Assembly (NCBI GenBank): GCA_959600835.1
Contig: CAUGNQ010000036.1
Coordinates: forward strand, 1-20,535
Direction: 5' to 3'
DNA length: 20,535 nt
Origin: an uncultured Collinsella sp.
GTDB lineage: Bacteria; Actinomycetota; Coriobacteriia; Coriobacteriales; Coriobacteriaceae
This document shows positions 7,811 to 15,123 of the stretch, in pieces. Both the position numbers and the translations under genes were made by a program. How positions within the stretch are numbered: the stretch's first letter is position 1; each line of letters starts with the position of its first letter. A model generated the notes under the pieces. The model worked only from the letters and a program-made list of their open reading frames with translations, had not been told where the DNA came from and ran no database searches.

Positions 7811-8374
7811 TTAGTCGATAGCGCCGATGCGGTTGAGCGGCCAGTAGCGCACAAGCGCCACAGCGATCAAATCAGAGCGATCGACGGGACCAAAGTAGCG
7901 CGAGTCGGCAGAGTTTTCGCGGTTGTCGCCCATCACCCACACGCACCCGTCGGGAACGGTGTAGGGATAACTCACCTGGGCGCCAGGCGCTTGGACCGAA
8001 AGCGGCCAACTCATGCCGGTCGTATAGTCCTCATCGAGCGCCTGGCCGTCGACGACGACCTTGCCGTCCTGCAGGTCGACCGTCTGGCCGGCCGTGGCAA
8101 TAACACGCTTGACAAGAACATCATGCTCGGAAGTGGCATCGGGGTTGTGGAACACCACGATATCACCCTGTTTGACGGGCTGACCGAGCTCGAGGCTCAC
8201 CTTTTGTGCCAGGATCTGGTCGCCAATCTCGATCGTGTCCTCCATGGAGCCGGTGGGTACCACAAAGGGCTCGACCACAAAGGTGCGGATCAGGAAGGTG
8301 GCCACAAGCGCGATCGCGATGACCGCGACCCACTCAAAAGCGCCCCTCAACGCGGAATGCTGCGATGGAACCAT
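7811..8374 (-). CDS. lepB: Signal peptidase I
   Basis: This membrane enzyme removes signal peptides from exported proteins on the outer face of the membrane. The 187-residue product has a short cytoplasmic N-terminus, one membrane helix (about residues 12-32, EWVAVIAIALVATFLI) and the S26 family motifs. The nucleophile is Ser43 in PTGSMEDTI, the general base is Lys89 in VLVKRVIATAGQ, and a GDNRENSADSRYFG box lies in the C-terminal part. It is a short, single-span form typical of Gram-positives. The ATG at 8374 is preferred because GAGGAG sits 5 nt upstream; an in-frame GTG at 8380 would overlap that site. It starts 2 bases after the trmD stop. In many actinobacteria lepB follows rplS and precedes rnhB, so its place here is a variation. 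Confidence 0.95.
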   Translation of the reverse strand: MVPSQHSALRGAFEWVAVIAIALVATFLIRTFVVEPFVVPTGSMEDTIEIGDQILAQKVSLELGQPVKQGDIVVFHNPDATSEHDVLVKRVIATAGQTVDLQDGKVVVDGQALDEDYTTGMSWPLSVQAPGAQVSYPYTVPDGCVWVMGDNRENSADSRYFGPVDRSDLIAVALVRYWPLNRIGAID

Positions 8375-8376
8375 TC

Positions 8377-9135
8377 TCACTCCTCGCTCTGCGAATACGA
8401 AGCGTCCAGAATCTCCTGCGCGTATGCGCGCTCCTGGGGCGTAAGCCGTGCCGTCTCGATCAGGTCGGGACGCCAGCGGCAGGTGCGCTCGATGGCATTC
8501 TTACGGCGCCAGGCATCGACCTTGGCATGGTCACCGCTCACGAGCACCGGCGGCACGCCCTCGCCGTTGAATTCAGCAGGGCGAGTGTACTGCGCATACT
8601 CGAGCAGGCCTCCGTCCTCGGCGGTCGAGAACGACTCGTCGACGTTGCTCATCTCGTCACCAAGGGCGCCGGGAATCAGGCGTACGACAGCATCGGCAAC
8701 GACCATAGCGGGAAGCTCGCCGCCCGTAAGCACGTAATCGCCGATCGACAGGCGCTCGTCGGCATACGCATAGGCACGCTCGTCGACACCCTCGTAACGG
8801 CTGCACACAAACAGCAAGCGCTCGCTTTTGAGCAGGCGCTCGGCCACATGCTGCGTAAAAGGCTCGCCGCACGGGGTGAAGAACACCACCGTCGGCTTGG
8901 GGCCCTCCGCGCTAATGGCCTCGATGGCCTCGGCGATAGGCTCGACCTTCATGAGCATGCCCTGCCCGCCGCCGTACGGCTCGTCATCGACGGTACGATG
9001 GCGGTCGTGCGTCCAGTCGCGCAGGTTATACGCCTTAAAATCAAAAAGGCCGGCCTTGCGGGCGCGGCCCAAAATCGATGTGGACATGACGGGCTCAAAC
9101 ATCTCGGGAAAGACCGAAAGGGTCTCAATCAGCAT
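8377..9135 (-). CDS. trmD: tRNA (guanine-37-N1)-methyltransferase
   Basis: TrmD methylates G37 next to the anticodon of tRNAs reading CNN codons, using S-adenosylmethionine, and so prevents +1 frameshifting. The 252-residue product shows the SPOUT trefoil-knot features: SVFPEMFEPVM near residues 7-17, DDEPYGGGQGMLMK near 50-63, CSRYEGVDER near 111-120 and IGDYVLTGGELPAM near 131-144. The ending EYAQYTRPAEF then VPPVLVSGDH is also standard. The ATG at 9135 has GGAGG 5 nt upstream. It lies 10 bases after rimM in the classic rpsP-khpA-rimM-trmD order. Confidence 0.98.
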   Translation of the reverse strand: MLIETLSVFPEMFEPVMSTSILGRARKAGLFDFKAYNLRDWTHDRHRTVDDEPYGGGQGMLMKVEPIAEAIEAISAEGPKPTVVFFTPCGEPFTQHVAERLLKSERLLFVCSRYEGVDERAYAYADERLSIGDYVLTGGELPAMVVADAVVRLIPGALGDEMSNVDESFSTAEDGGLLEYAQYTRPAEFNGEGVPPVLVSGDHAKVDAWRRKNAIERTCRWRPDLIETARLTPQERAYAQEILDASYSQSEE

Positions 9136-9145
9136 GTTGTCCTCC

Positions 9146-9667
9146 CTACTTGTCCATATCGATCAGGCCGTCCATAACGTGGACGGAAATTGTTCCTGTG
9201 TCGGGAAGATCGAGCACAACCTGCTCGATCACGGGAATCAGTACCTCGCCGTACCGATCGCCCTCGACATCCCAAACATCGTTAGCGGGCGTCGACATGA
9301 TCTCGACAATCGTGCCGAGCGAACCGAAGCGCTCGTCAACCACCTCGCGACCCATCAGGTCGGTATAGGCGGCGTCGAGTGAATCGAGCTCAAAATCGTC
9401 ACGATTTGCCAACACATAGCATCCCGTGATGCCCTCGGCGGCCGTCAAGTCGTCAATGCCCTCAAACGAGACCAGATCGCCATCGCCCGTATCGGTGACG
9501 GACACGACCGTGCAAAAGCGGTCGCGCTTGAGCGCCGGCGGCGTCAGGGCGACGCGCATACCCGGCTCTAATACAGAAGGAAGCCCCCGCAGCGGCTGCG
9601 CGAGGACCTCCCCCTTCCTTCCGTGCGGCTTGACCACACGGGCGATGTTTTTGTACTGGGACCTCAA
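9146..9667 (-). CDS. rimM: 16S rRNA processing factor RimM
   Basis: RimM helps mature the 30S head domain and binds S19. The 173-residue product matches the family in order: an N-terminal IARVVKPHGRKGEVLAQPL segment corresponding to the GxxxxxxGxxG start of RimM, a central FEGIDDLTAAEGITGCYVL segment, and a C-terminal PRC-barrel with DLMGREVVDERFGSLGTIVEI and YGEVLIPVIEQVV. The start is TTG at 9667. It is the only start codon available after an in-frame stop that keeps the complete N-terminal domain. The best Shine-Dalgarno candidates are weakly placed (TAGGA only 2 nt away), so translation probably depends on coupling to khpA, whose stop is 4 bases upstream. Confidence 0.93.
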   Translation of the reverse strand: MRSQYKNIARVVKPHGRKGEVLAQPLRGLPSVLEPGMRVALTPPALKRDRFCTVVSVTDTGDGDLVSFEGIDDLTAAEGITGCYVLANRDDFELDSLDAAYTDLMGREVVDERFGSLGTIVEIMSTPANDVWDVEGDRYGEVLIPVIEQVVLDLPDTGTISVHVMDGLIDMDK

Positions 9668-9671
9668 GGTC

Positions 9672-9956
9672 CTAGCCCAGAACCTCTACCTCGACAGCAG
9701 TGTCGAGGCGAGCGGCCAGTGCACGGGCGAGCGTGCGAATGGCCTTGATGGTACGGCCACGACGGCCGATGACCTTAGCGACGTCATCCTCGGCGACAGA
9801 AACCTCGATCGTAGAGGCGTCGTCACCATCGATGACCTCAAGGCTCACGGAATCCGGGTCGTCGACGATCTGAACAACGAGATATTCGACGAGATCGGCG
9901 ATGCGATCTGAGAGCATTGCCTCACCCTCGAGCTGTGCAGCGTCAACCTCAGGCAC
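9672..9956 (-). CDS. khpA: KH-domain RNA-binding protein KhpA (YlqC family)
   Basis: This is a small single-KH-domain RNA-binding protein. The family is found between rpsP and rimM in many Gram-positives, and in streptococci works with KhpB/EloR in cell elongation and RNA control. The 94-residue product has the KH GxxG loop as GRRG at residues 64-67, within VAKVIGRRGRTIKAIRTL. An acidic region (about 30-58) precedes it and the C-terminal helix and strand end in VEVEVLG. The GTG at 9956 is supported by GAGGAG 6 nt upstream, which lies inside the end of rpsP. An internal ATG at codon 14 has no comparable site. Note that rodA is also in this window, though far from khpA. Confidence 0.93.
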   Translation of the reverse strand: MPEVDAAQLEGEAMLSDRIADLVEYLVVQIVDDPDSVSLEVIDGDDASTIEVSVAEDDVAKVIGRRGRTIKAIRTLARALAARLDTAVEVEVLG

Positions 9957-9959
9957 GAT

Positions 9960-10301
9960 TTACTCCTCGGCGCCCTCAGCGGCCTCAGCGGCAGCCTTAG
10001 CGGCCTCGGCCTCTTTGGCGAGCTGCTTCTTGGACTTCTTGACGACGGTCTCGGTCTTCTCGCCCTCGTTGGCGGCCTTGACCAGAGCGGCGACGGCGTC
10101 GGTGAGCTGAGCGCCCTTGGACTGCCAGTCGGCGATCTTCTCGAGGTCGAGGTTGATGGTCTTGGGGGCGGTCATCGGGTTGTAGCGGCCAACCTCCTCG
10201 ATGATACGACCGTCACGCGGGGCGCGGGAATCGGCGACGACGACACGGTAGTACGGACGCTTCTTAGCGCCGTGACGAGCAAGGCGAATCTTGACTGCCA
10301 A
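9960..10301 (-). CDS. rpsP: 30S ribosomal protein S16
   Basis: S16 is an early-assembly 30S protein that binds the 16S rRNA 5' domain. The 113-residue product begins (M)AVKIRLARHGAKKRPYYRVV and continues DSRAPRDGRIIEEVGRYNP, which is unmistakable S16. The start is TTG at 10301: it is the family N-terminus and has GGAGGAG 6 nt upstream, whereas the longer frame opening at 10337 would put this ribosome site inside the gene. The C-terminus (about residues 90-113) is a Lys/Ala/Glu tail, KEAEAAKAAAEAAEGAEE, beyond the usual 80-90 residue core; such tails are seen in actinobacterial S16. It is the first gene of the rpsP-khpA-rimM-trmD-lepB run. Confidence 0.97.
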   Translation of the reverse strand: MAVKIRLARHGAKKRPYYRVVVADSRAPRDGRIIEEVGRYNPMTAPKTINLDLEKIADWQSKGAQLTDAVAALVKAANEGEKTETVVKKSKKQLAKEAEAAKAAAEAAEGAEE

Positions 10302-10320
10302 AGGAAACTCCTCCAACCAA

Positions 10321-10335
10321 GCAGCTTTAGGCTGC
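10321..10335 (-). promoter_or_regulatory. Small hairpin in the rpsP leader
   Basis: GCAGC pairs with GCTGC around a CTAAA loop (minus strand), ending about 5 bases before the GGAGGAG ribosome binding site. It could modulate translation initiation at the TTG start; there is no T tract, so it is not a terminator. Confidence 0.3.
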
Positions 10336-10357
10336 AACTACAAACAAACAGTTGAAT

Positions 10358-10386
10358 ATAATACGCCATCGACGCGGGCAGGTGAA
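10358..10386 (-). promoter_or_regulatory. Candidate promoter of the rpsP operon
   Basis: On the minus strand TTCACC (10381-10386), a 17-nt spacer and TATTAT (10358-10363) precede rpsP, giving a leader of about 50 nt. Hexamers are moderate but spacing is ideal, and this is the only AT-rich -10-like site in the gap. Confidence 0.55.
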
Positions 10387-10420
10387 GTCCGTGAGACCAA
10401 CTTCTTCGGTGTAGTCGAGG

Positions 10421-10456
10421 GCAAATCCATATCTTAGACAAGAATTCGGGATTTGC
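10421..10456. repeat. Dyad symmetry between the divergent rpsP and dinB promoters
   Basis: GCAAATCC (10421-10428) and GGATTTGC (10449-10456) are perfect 8-bp inverted arms separated by 20 bases. Inside, TCTT and AAGA form a further small inverted pair around AGAC. The element lies about 35 bases beyond the rpsP -35 box on one side and about 35 bases before the dinB -10 box on the other. It could be an operator or an RNA hairpin; no T tract follows on either strand. Confidence 0.45.
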
Positions 10457-10490
10457 AAGCACATACACGCACCCCACATGAGCTGCGCGG

Positions 10491-10496
10491 TATACT
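10491..10496 (+). promoter_or_regulatory. Candidate -10 box of dinB, placed for a leaderless transcript
   Basis: TATACT ends 6 bases before the dinB ATG at 10503, so transcription would begin at or near the A of that ATG. The expected -35 position holds CGCACC, a poor match. No SOS (GAACNNNNGTTC-like) box was found by eye. Confidence 0.4.
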
Positions 10497-10502
10497 CATG
10501 AC

Positions 10503-11756
10503 ATGGAAAGACGCGAACATACATACGGTTATGAGGATGCCATGGGCGTCACACCGCCTCCCTGGACGGGTTCGGCGGTGGGCCTCATGGACCTCGATGC
10601 GTTTTTTGCGAGCGTGGAGATGCTCGATCATCCCGATTGGCGCGGAAAACCGCTCATCGTGGGCGGAGACGCCGATTCGCGTGGCGTCGTGTCCACGTGT
10701 TCGTATGAGGCACGTCGCTTTGGCGTGCGCTCTGCCATGGCCTCGGCCGAGGCGCGGCGCTTGTGCCCGCAGGCCATTTGGACGCACGGGCACTTTGATC
10801 GCTACCGCGAGGTGAGCGCGCAGGTCATGGCGATTCTTGCCGAGGAGACGCCGCGCGTTGAGCGCGTATCCATCGACGAAGCCTTTATCGATATCACACC
10901 GGGTCGCTTTGCGCCCGAGGACCCACTGCTGGTTGCACGGCGTATAAGCGACCGTGTGGCAGCGCTGGGAGTGACGTGCTCCATTGGCGTGGGCTGCAAC
11001 AAGACGGTCGCAAAGATCGCAAGCGAGCGGGATAAGCCGTTTGGGCTGACCATCGTGCGCCCCGGAACCGAGCAGCGCTTTTTGGCCGCGCTGCCGGTAT
11101 CTGCCATGAGCGGCATCGGGCGCTCGGCCGAGGAGCGACTGCGCCGTATGCGCATCTACACGCTCGGCGAGCTGTCACGCGCGCCGGAATCCACCTTGGC
11201 CTCTATTTTTGGCGTCAACGGCGAACGTATGCGTCAGCGTGCGCTGGGACTTGAAATCTCCGAAGTCACGAGTCTCGATGAAGAGCGCGAGGTTAAATCG
11301 GTGAGCAATGAGCGCACCTTTGCGAAAGATTTGACTGAGCGCGGGGACATCGAAGCGGCGATTGCGCTGTTGGGCGAGTCAGTGGGACGCCGCCTGCGCC
11401 GTCAGGGACTGACGGGCGCCACGGTGACGCTCAAGCTCAAGTATTCGTATGGAAGCGGTCGCTCGGCACAGCGCCGGCTTCCCCACCCCACCGACGATGA
11501 GAACATCTTTGTGGCGGTTGCGCTCGAACTGCTCGACAACATCTGGCAGGAAGGCATGCATGTGCGTCTGGCGGGTATCGGGATGAGCGACTTTGACCAT
11601 CAGGGCGGCATCCAGACCGACCTGTTCTGCGAAGTCGACGACCGCGGAGCCCAATCAAGCGACCGTCGCGACCTCTCAGTCGCGATCGATGCCGTCCGAG
11701 ACAAGTTCGGCGACACCGCCCTATCCTTCGGCCGCCAATCCCGCTTCAACGATTAA
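10503..11756 (+). CDS. dinB: DNA polymerase IV (Y-family translesion polymerase)
   Basis: DinB copies past damaged template bases without proofreading. The 417-residue product has the Y-family palm: LMDLDAFFASVE with metal ligand Asp30 and steric-gate aromatic residues at 34-35, YEARRFGVRSAM near 69-79, and the second acidic pair in SIDEAFIDIT (Asp125, Glu126). CSIGVGCNKTVAKIAS follows, then a helix-hairpin-helix (MSGIGRSAEERLRRM) and the little-finger domain. QTDLF at 371-375 fits the QxxLF sliding-clamp motif. The start is uncertain. ATG 10503 has no Shine-Dalgarno but sits where a leaderless mRNA would begin. ATG 10542 (codon 14) has AGGA 4 nt upstream and still leaves a full catalytic domain. 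It is the only plus-strand gene, divergent from rpsP and convergent with rsfS. Confidence 0.96.
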   Translation: MERREHTYGYEDAMGVTPPPWTGSAVGLMDLDAFFASVEMLDHPDWRGKPLIVGGDADSRGVVSTCSYEARRFGVRSAMASAEARRLCPQAIWTHGHFDRYREVSAQVMAILAEETPRVERVSIDEAFIDITPGRFAPEDPLLVARRISDRVAALGVTCSIGVGCNKTVAKIASERDKPFGLTIVRPGTEQRFLAALPVSAMSGIGRSAEERLRRMRIYTLGELSRAPESTLASIFGVNGERMRQRALGLEISEVTSLDEEREVKSVSNERTFAKDLTERGDIEAAIALLGESVGRRLRRQGLTGATVTLKLKYSYGSGRSAQRRLPHPTDDENIFVAVALELLDNIWQEGMHVRLAGIGMSDFDHQGGIQTDLFCEVDDRGAQSSDRRDLSVAIDAVRDKFGDTALSFGRQSRFND

Positions 11757-11767
11757 CCGCCTTTAGG

Positions 11768-11811
11768 CAAAAAGAAAGCCGGGCAGGTGCGGAAAACCGC
11801 AACTGCCCGGC
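11768..11811 (-). terminator. Strong intrinsic terminator after rsfS
   Basis: On the minus strand a 9-bp GC stem (GCCGGGCAG with CTGCCCGGC) continues through one mismatch into TGCGG-TTTT-CCGCA, and is followed by TTTCTTTTTG. It ends the rplU-to-rsfS cluster. The plus-strand side lacks a T run, so dinB may be poorly terminated although the stem itself could slow its polymerase. Confidence 0.9.
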
Positions 11812-11855
11812 GAAATGCGCGAAGCTAGCTAAAAATCCCCGTATCAAATGAGCTA

Positions 11856-12311
11856 CTAGAGGAGATTGAGGGGGAGCTGGGGGGCGTCACCCCAGAGCTT
11901 TTCTAGGCGGTAGAAGTCGCGGGCTTCGGGAGTGAAGACGTGGACGACAACCGAACCGTAGTCCATGAGCATCCAGGTCTTCTGCTCACGGCCCTCGATG
12001 GAGAACGGATGCTCGCCGCAAGCCTCGGCGACCTTCTCCTCGATCTCGTCGACGATCGAATCGACCTGACGGTTATTGGTACCGGTGGCGAGCACAAAGT
12101 AATCGCACACGTCGGAGAGCTCGGTCAGATCGAGCACCTGCACGTCCTCGCCTTTCTTGTCGTAGGCGGCCTGCGCGGCGGCGCGGGCGACATCCTCGGC
12201 GGCGACACCGCTCGTGGACAGCGAGGCAGCGGTGCGGTCGGACGTGGCAACGAAGCTCTTGTGCTCCACACCTTCAAGAATCTGCTCGTCGGTCATGGTC
12301 TCATCGGCCAT
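11856..12311 (-). CDS. rsfS: Ribosomal silencing factor RsfS
   Basis: RsfS binds L14 on the 50S subunit and blocks joining to 30S when nutrients are short. The 151-residue product carries the full DUF143 domain: VLDLTELSDVCDYFVLATGT, NNRQVDSIVDEIEEKV, IEGREQKTWMLMDYGSVVVH and EARDFYRLEKLWGDAP. About 40 residues precede the domain, longer than the usual start, and are low in recognisable structure. The ATG at 12311 has GAGG 6 nt upstream; an in-frame GTG at 12332 lies ahead of that site and is less likely. It is the last gene of the obgE-nadD-yqeK-rsfS group and lies 28 bases after yqeK. Confidence 0.95.
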   Translation of the reverse strand: MADETMTDEQILEGVEHKSFVATSDRTAASLSTSGVAAEDVARAAAQAAYDKKGEDVQVLDLTELSDVCDYFVLATGTNNRQVDSIVDEIEEKVAEACGEHPFSIEGREQKTWMLMDYGSVVVHVFTPEARDFYRLEKLWGDAPQLPLNLL

Positions 12312-12339
12312 GGAATACCTCTTTCTAGACACACCCGAG

Positions 12340-12960
12340 CTAGCGCAGCTGGGCGTAATGGTTGTAAATCGTAATAGCCGTGGGATAAAGATAGCGCCCG
12401 GACTGGATCACATAGACCAGACCCTGCGCAAAACAGGAGAAGAACAACTCGTCAAGCGTCGACTCCCCCACCATCTTGCGCAGCGCATGGGCATAGTCGC
12501 CGTGACGGTTGGGCTCGATGGCATCTGCCACAAAGACCACCATATCGAGCGGCGTCATGTCGCAGGCACCCACGGTGTGACGGTCGACAGCCTGGAAAAC
12601 AGCCGGCGACAGCTCGGGAAAAAGCTGCGGAAGCTCATGGGCGGCAACAGGGCCATGCAAAAGCGGCGTCGCAGCGGAAGGAGAGCCGGCAACCTTGATG
12701 CCATAGTGAAGCGCGCGGGCCACGAGCTCGTCATCGGAAAGAACCTTGTCCCAATCGTGAATTAAGCCGGCGGCAGCCGCATCAAAGCGGTCAACGCCGT
12801 AGACCTCGGCCAGATGAAGTGCGGTCTCGGCAACACCCAGCGAATGCACATAGCGCTTGCGCTTATCTTTCATGCGAACATCGAGCAGTTCTTGAATGCG
12901 CTTGAGCAGCGCGCGCTCATCGCCCTCAAACTGATCCTCTACCGACAACGTAGCCCCCAT
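12340..12960 (-). CDS. yqeK: HD-domain nucleotide hydrolase YqeK
   Basis: YqeK family proteins are metal-dependent HD-domain phosphohydrolases reported to cleave diadenosine tetraphosphate symmetrically to two ADP. The product, about 206 residues, has the HD motifs in order: KRYVHSLGVAETA (first His near residue 40), AGLIHDWDK (the HD pair near 69-70), LLHGPVAAHE (near 102-111) and DRHTVGACDMTPLD, then FVADAIEPNR. The motif reads HDWDK where relatives commonly have HDYAK or HDIAK; the metal-binding H-D is intact. The ATG at 12960 overlaps the nadD stop as TGATG, and a GTG one codon earlier (12963) is also possible; the upstream ribosome site is weak, so coupling to nadD is likely. Confidence 0.93.
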   Translation of the reverse strand: MGATLSVEDQFEGDERALLKRIQELLDVRMKDKRKRYVHSLGVAETALHLAEVYGVDRFDAAAAGLIHDWDKVLSDDELVARALHYGIKVAGSPSAATPLLHGPVAAHELPQLFPELSPAVFQAVDRHTVGACDMTPLDMVVFVADAIEPNRHGDYAHALRKMVGESTLDELFFSCFAQGLVYVIQSGRYLYPTAITIYNHYAQLR

Positions 12961-13637
12961 CACTCAAAATCTTCTTGGCCCAAATCGGCATATAGCCTGC
13001 GCTTGCGAATGTAGCCGAGCACGGACTCGCTCGTAAGATAGCGCACGCTCATGCCGCGGGCAACTCGCTTACGAATGTTCGTCGAGCTGATCGCTAGCGC
13101 CGGAATCTGAATATAGCGCACGTCGAACGGCAGCCCCGACTCTTTGATTCGGGCACGCGCCGTATCGATATCAAAGCCCGGTCGCGTCGCCGCAATAAAG
13201 GTAGCAAGCTCAGCGATTCGTTCGGCATCATGCCAGGTCACAATATCGATAATCGCATCGGCGCCCGTAATAAAGTAGAGCTTTACCTGCGGCGGGTAAA
13301 AGTCGCGAAGGGCATGAAGCGTATCGGCCGTATAGGTTACGCCCGGACGGTCAATCTCGAACCGGCTCGCCAAAAAGGCCGGGTTCGCGGCGGTGGCGAG
13401 GACCGTCATGGCATAACGGTCCTCGGCAGGCGTAACCGGCTTGTCAAGCTTAAAGGCGGGAGAGCCCGCCGGCATAAAGAGCACGGCGTCCAAGTCGAGC
13501 GACTCGCGCGCCTGCTCGGCAGTCACCAGGTGCCCGTAATGAATCGGGTCGAAGGTGCCGCCCATAATGCCAAGCCGAAACTCTTTGCCCTCTTTTATGG
13601 GCAGCTCGGGCAAACCGATTCCACCGCGCAGCGACAT
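12960..13637 (-). CDS. nadD: Nicotinate-nucleotide adenylyltransferase
   Basis: NadD joins nicotinate mononucleotide to AMP from ATP, giving deamido-NAD in NAD synthesis. The 225-residue product has the nucleotidyltransferase signature GIMGGTFDPIHYGHL at about 23-37, with the HxGH motif as HYGH. FITGADAIIDIVTWHD lies in the middle, and ISSTNIRKRV is the C-terminal ISSTxxR phosphate-binding motif. About 20 residues precede the core, slightly long. The ATG at 13637 lies 3 bases after the obgE stop, with a GGAGGG-type site inside the end of obgE. Its overlap with yqeK and closeness to obgE indicate one transcript. Confidence 0.96.
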   Translation of the reverse strand: MSLRGGIGLPELPIKEGKEFRLGIMGGTFDPIHYGHLVTAEQARESLDLDAVLFMPAGSPAFKLDKPVTPAEDRYAMTVLATAANPAFLASRFEIDRPGVTYTADTLHALRDFYPPQVKLYFITGADAIIDIVTWHDAERIAELATFIAATRPGFDIDTARARIKESGLPFDVRYIQIPALAISSTNIRKRVARGMSVRYLTSESVLGYIRKRRLYADLGQEDFE

Positions 13638-13640
13638 GGC

Positions 13641-15107
13641 TTACTCGCCCTCCGAGGTCTCGGCATCGTCCGCGGCATCAGCCGCATCGATAGCCTCGAC
13701 GCCCTCATCCGCAGCATCGGCCACGTCAATGGCCTCAACGGCAACGTCCTCACCAGCGTCCTCGAGCTCCTCGTACTCCAAGAAGTCCTCAGCGCCCTCA
13801 AAGTCAAAGGCGCGCTGGCAAATGCGGACCTCGTCGCCCGCACGGCAACCGGCCTTCTCGAGCGCGTCGTCAACACCCATACGCGCAAACTTGTGCTGCA
13901 GATAAATGACAGCTTCCTCGTTTTCCCAATCGGTCTGGATGACCATGCGCTCAATCGCGCGACCAACCACACGGAAGGCACCGGGCTCTTCCTGGACAAT
14001 GCGGAAACGCTTCTCGCGCTGCAGACGGCGGCGCTCCCACTCCTCGTCGCGCAGATCGACTGGCTCAGCGGAGACCACCAACTCGGCACGCAGCTTAGCC
14101 ACCTGCTCGCCCACGGCAAGCATCAGCGTGTTGAGGCCGGCGCCCGTCACGGCGGACACGGCAAAGAACATATGTCCATCGTCGAGCGCGGCGCGCTTGA
14201 GGTCGGCAATCTTGTCGGCCGTGCCCGGCGCATCGCACTTGTTGGCGACGACGATCTGCGGACGCTCCGAAAGCTCGGCGCCATACTGCTCGAGCTCACG
14301 GTTGATGATACGGTAATCCTCGACCGGATCGCGATCCTCAAACCCGCCCGTCATGTCAACGACATGCATGATGAGCGCCGTGCGCTCGATGTGGCGCAGG
14401 AACTGGTGGCCCAAGCCCTTGCCCTCGCTCGCGCCCTCGATGAGGCCGGGGACGTCGGCAACGACATAGGAGTACTCGCCGGCACGCACCATACCCAGGT
14501 TGGGCACGAGCGTGGTAAACGGATAGTCGGCGATCTTGGGTCGGGCGGCACTCATGCGCGCGATAAGCGAGGACTTGCCCACCGAGGGGAAGCCCACGAG
14601 CGCGGCATCAGCCATGAGCTTCATCTCGAGCTCAATCCAGTGCTCCTCGGCCGGCTCGCCCAGCTGGGCGAATGCGGGCGCGCGGCGCACCGACGTCACA
14701 AAGTGCGTATTGCCCAGACCGCCAGCACCGCCGGGCGCCACAACGACGCGCTCGCCATCATGCACCAAGTCGGCAATCTCGAACATCGGGGTCTGCGTCT
14801 CGGGGTCGAGCTCGCGCACCACGGTACCCATGGGAACCTTGAGAATAAGGTCCTCGCCGCTCTTACCGTTACGACGGGCACCCTGCCCGTGCGTGCCGCG
14901 CTCGGCGCGGAAGTGATGCTTAAAGCGGTAATCGATCAGCGAAGACAGCTGAGCATCGGCCTGGATGACGACATTGCCGCCACGACCGCCGTCGCCGCCA
15001 TCGGGGCCGCCCTTGGGGACAAATGCCTCGCGCCTAAACGACATGCATCCGGCTCCGCCGTCGCCGCCGCACACGTTAATGCGGCTGATATCGGTGAACT
15101 GTGACAA
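13641..15107 (-). CDS. obgE: Obg-family GTPase, ribosome assembly
   Basis: Obg GTPases assist late 50S assembly and respond to (p)ppGpp. The 488-residue product has the glycine-rich Obg fold (VCGGDGGAGCMSFRREAF, then PKGGPDGGDGGRGGNV). The G domain follows with G1 GFPSVGKSS at 172-180, the switch I segment YPFTTLVPNLG, G3 DVPGLIEGA at 218-226, G4 NKCD at 289-292 and G5 SAVTGAG. A C-terminal OCT domain covers about 365-435. The last 40 or so residues form an acidic Asp/Glu/Ala tail with a 13-residue near-repeat (EAIDVADAADEGV, EAIDAADAADDAE at 458-483). The start is TTG at 15107, supported by AGGAGG 8 nt upstream and by the family N-terminus. A terminator-like hairpin separates it from rpmA. 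Confidence 0.97.
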   Translation of the reverse strand: MSQFTDISRINVCGGDGGAGCMSFRREAFVPKGGPDGGDGGRGGNVVIQADAQLSSLIDYRFKHHFRAERGTHGQGARRNGKSGEDLILKVPMGTVVRELDPETQTPMFEIADLVHDGERVVVAPGGAGGLGNTHFVTSVRRAPAFAQLGEPAEEHWIELEMKLMADAALVGFPSVGKSSLIARMSAARPKIADYPFTTLVPNLGMVRAGEYSYVVADVPGLIEGASEGKGLGHQFLRHIERTALIMHVVDMTGGFEDRDPVEDYRIINRELEQYGAELSERPQIVVANKCDAPGTADKIADLKRAALDDGHMFFAVSAVTGAGLNTLMLAVGEQVAKLRAELVVSAEPVDLRDEEWERRRLQREKRFRIVQEEPGAFRVVGRAIERMVIQTDWENEEAVIYLQHKFARMGVDDALEKAGCRAGDEVRICQRAFDFEGAEDFLEYEELEDAGEDVAVEAIDVADAADEGVEAIDAADAADDAETSEGE

Positions 15108-15123
15108 CAGAATCGCCTCCTAC

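Noticed and set aside
10327..10524. Small 65-codon frame on the minus strand upstream of rpsP
   Set aside because: No ribosome binding site, overlaps the predicted rpsP promoter, and no domain-like composition.
10440..10530. SOS/LexA box for dinB
   Set aside because: No GAACNNNNGTTC or close variant seen; GAATTC and GCGAACATACATACG in the region do not fit the spacing.
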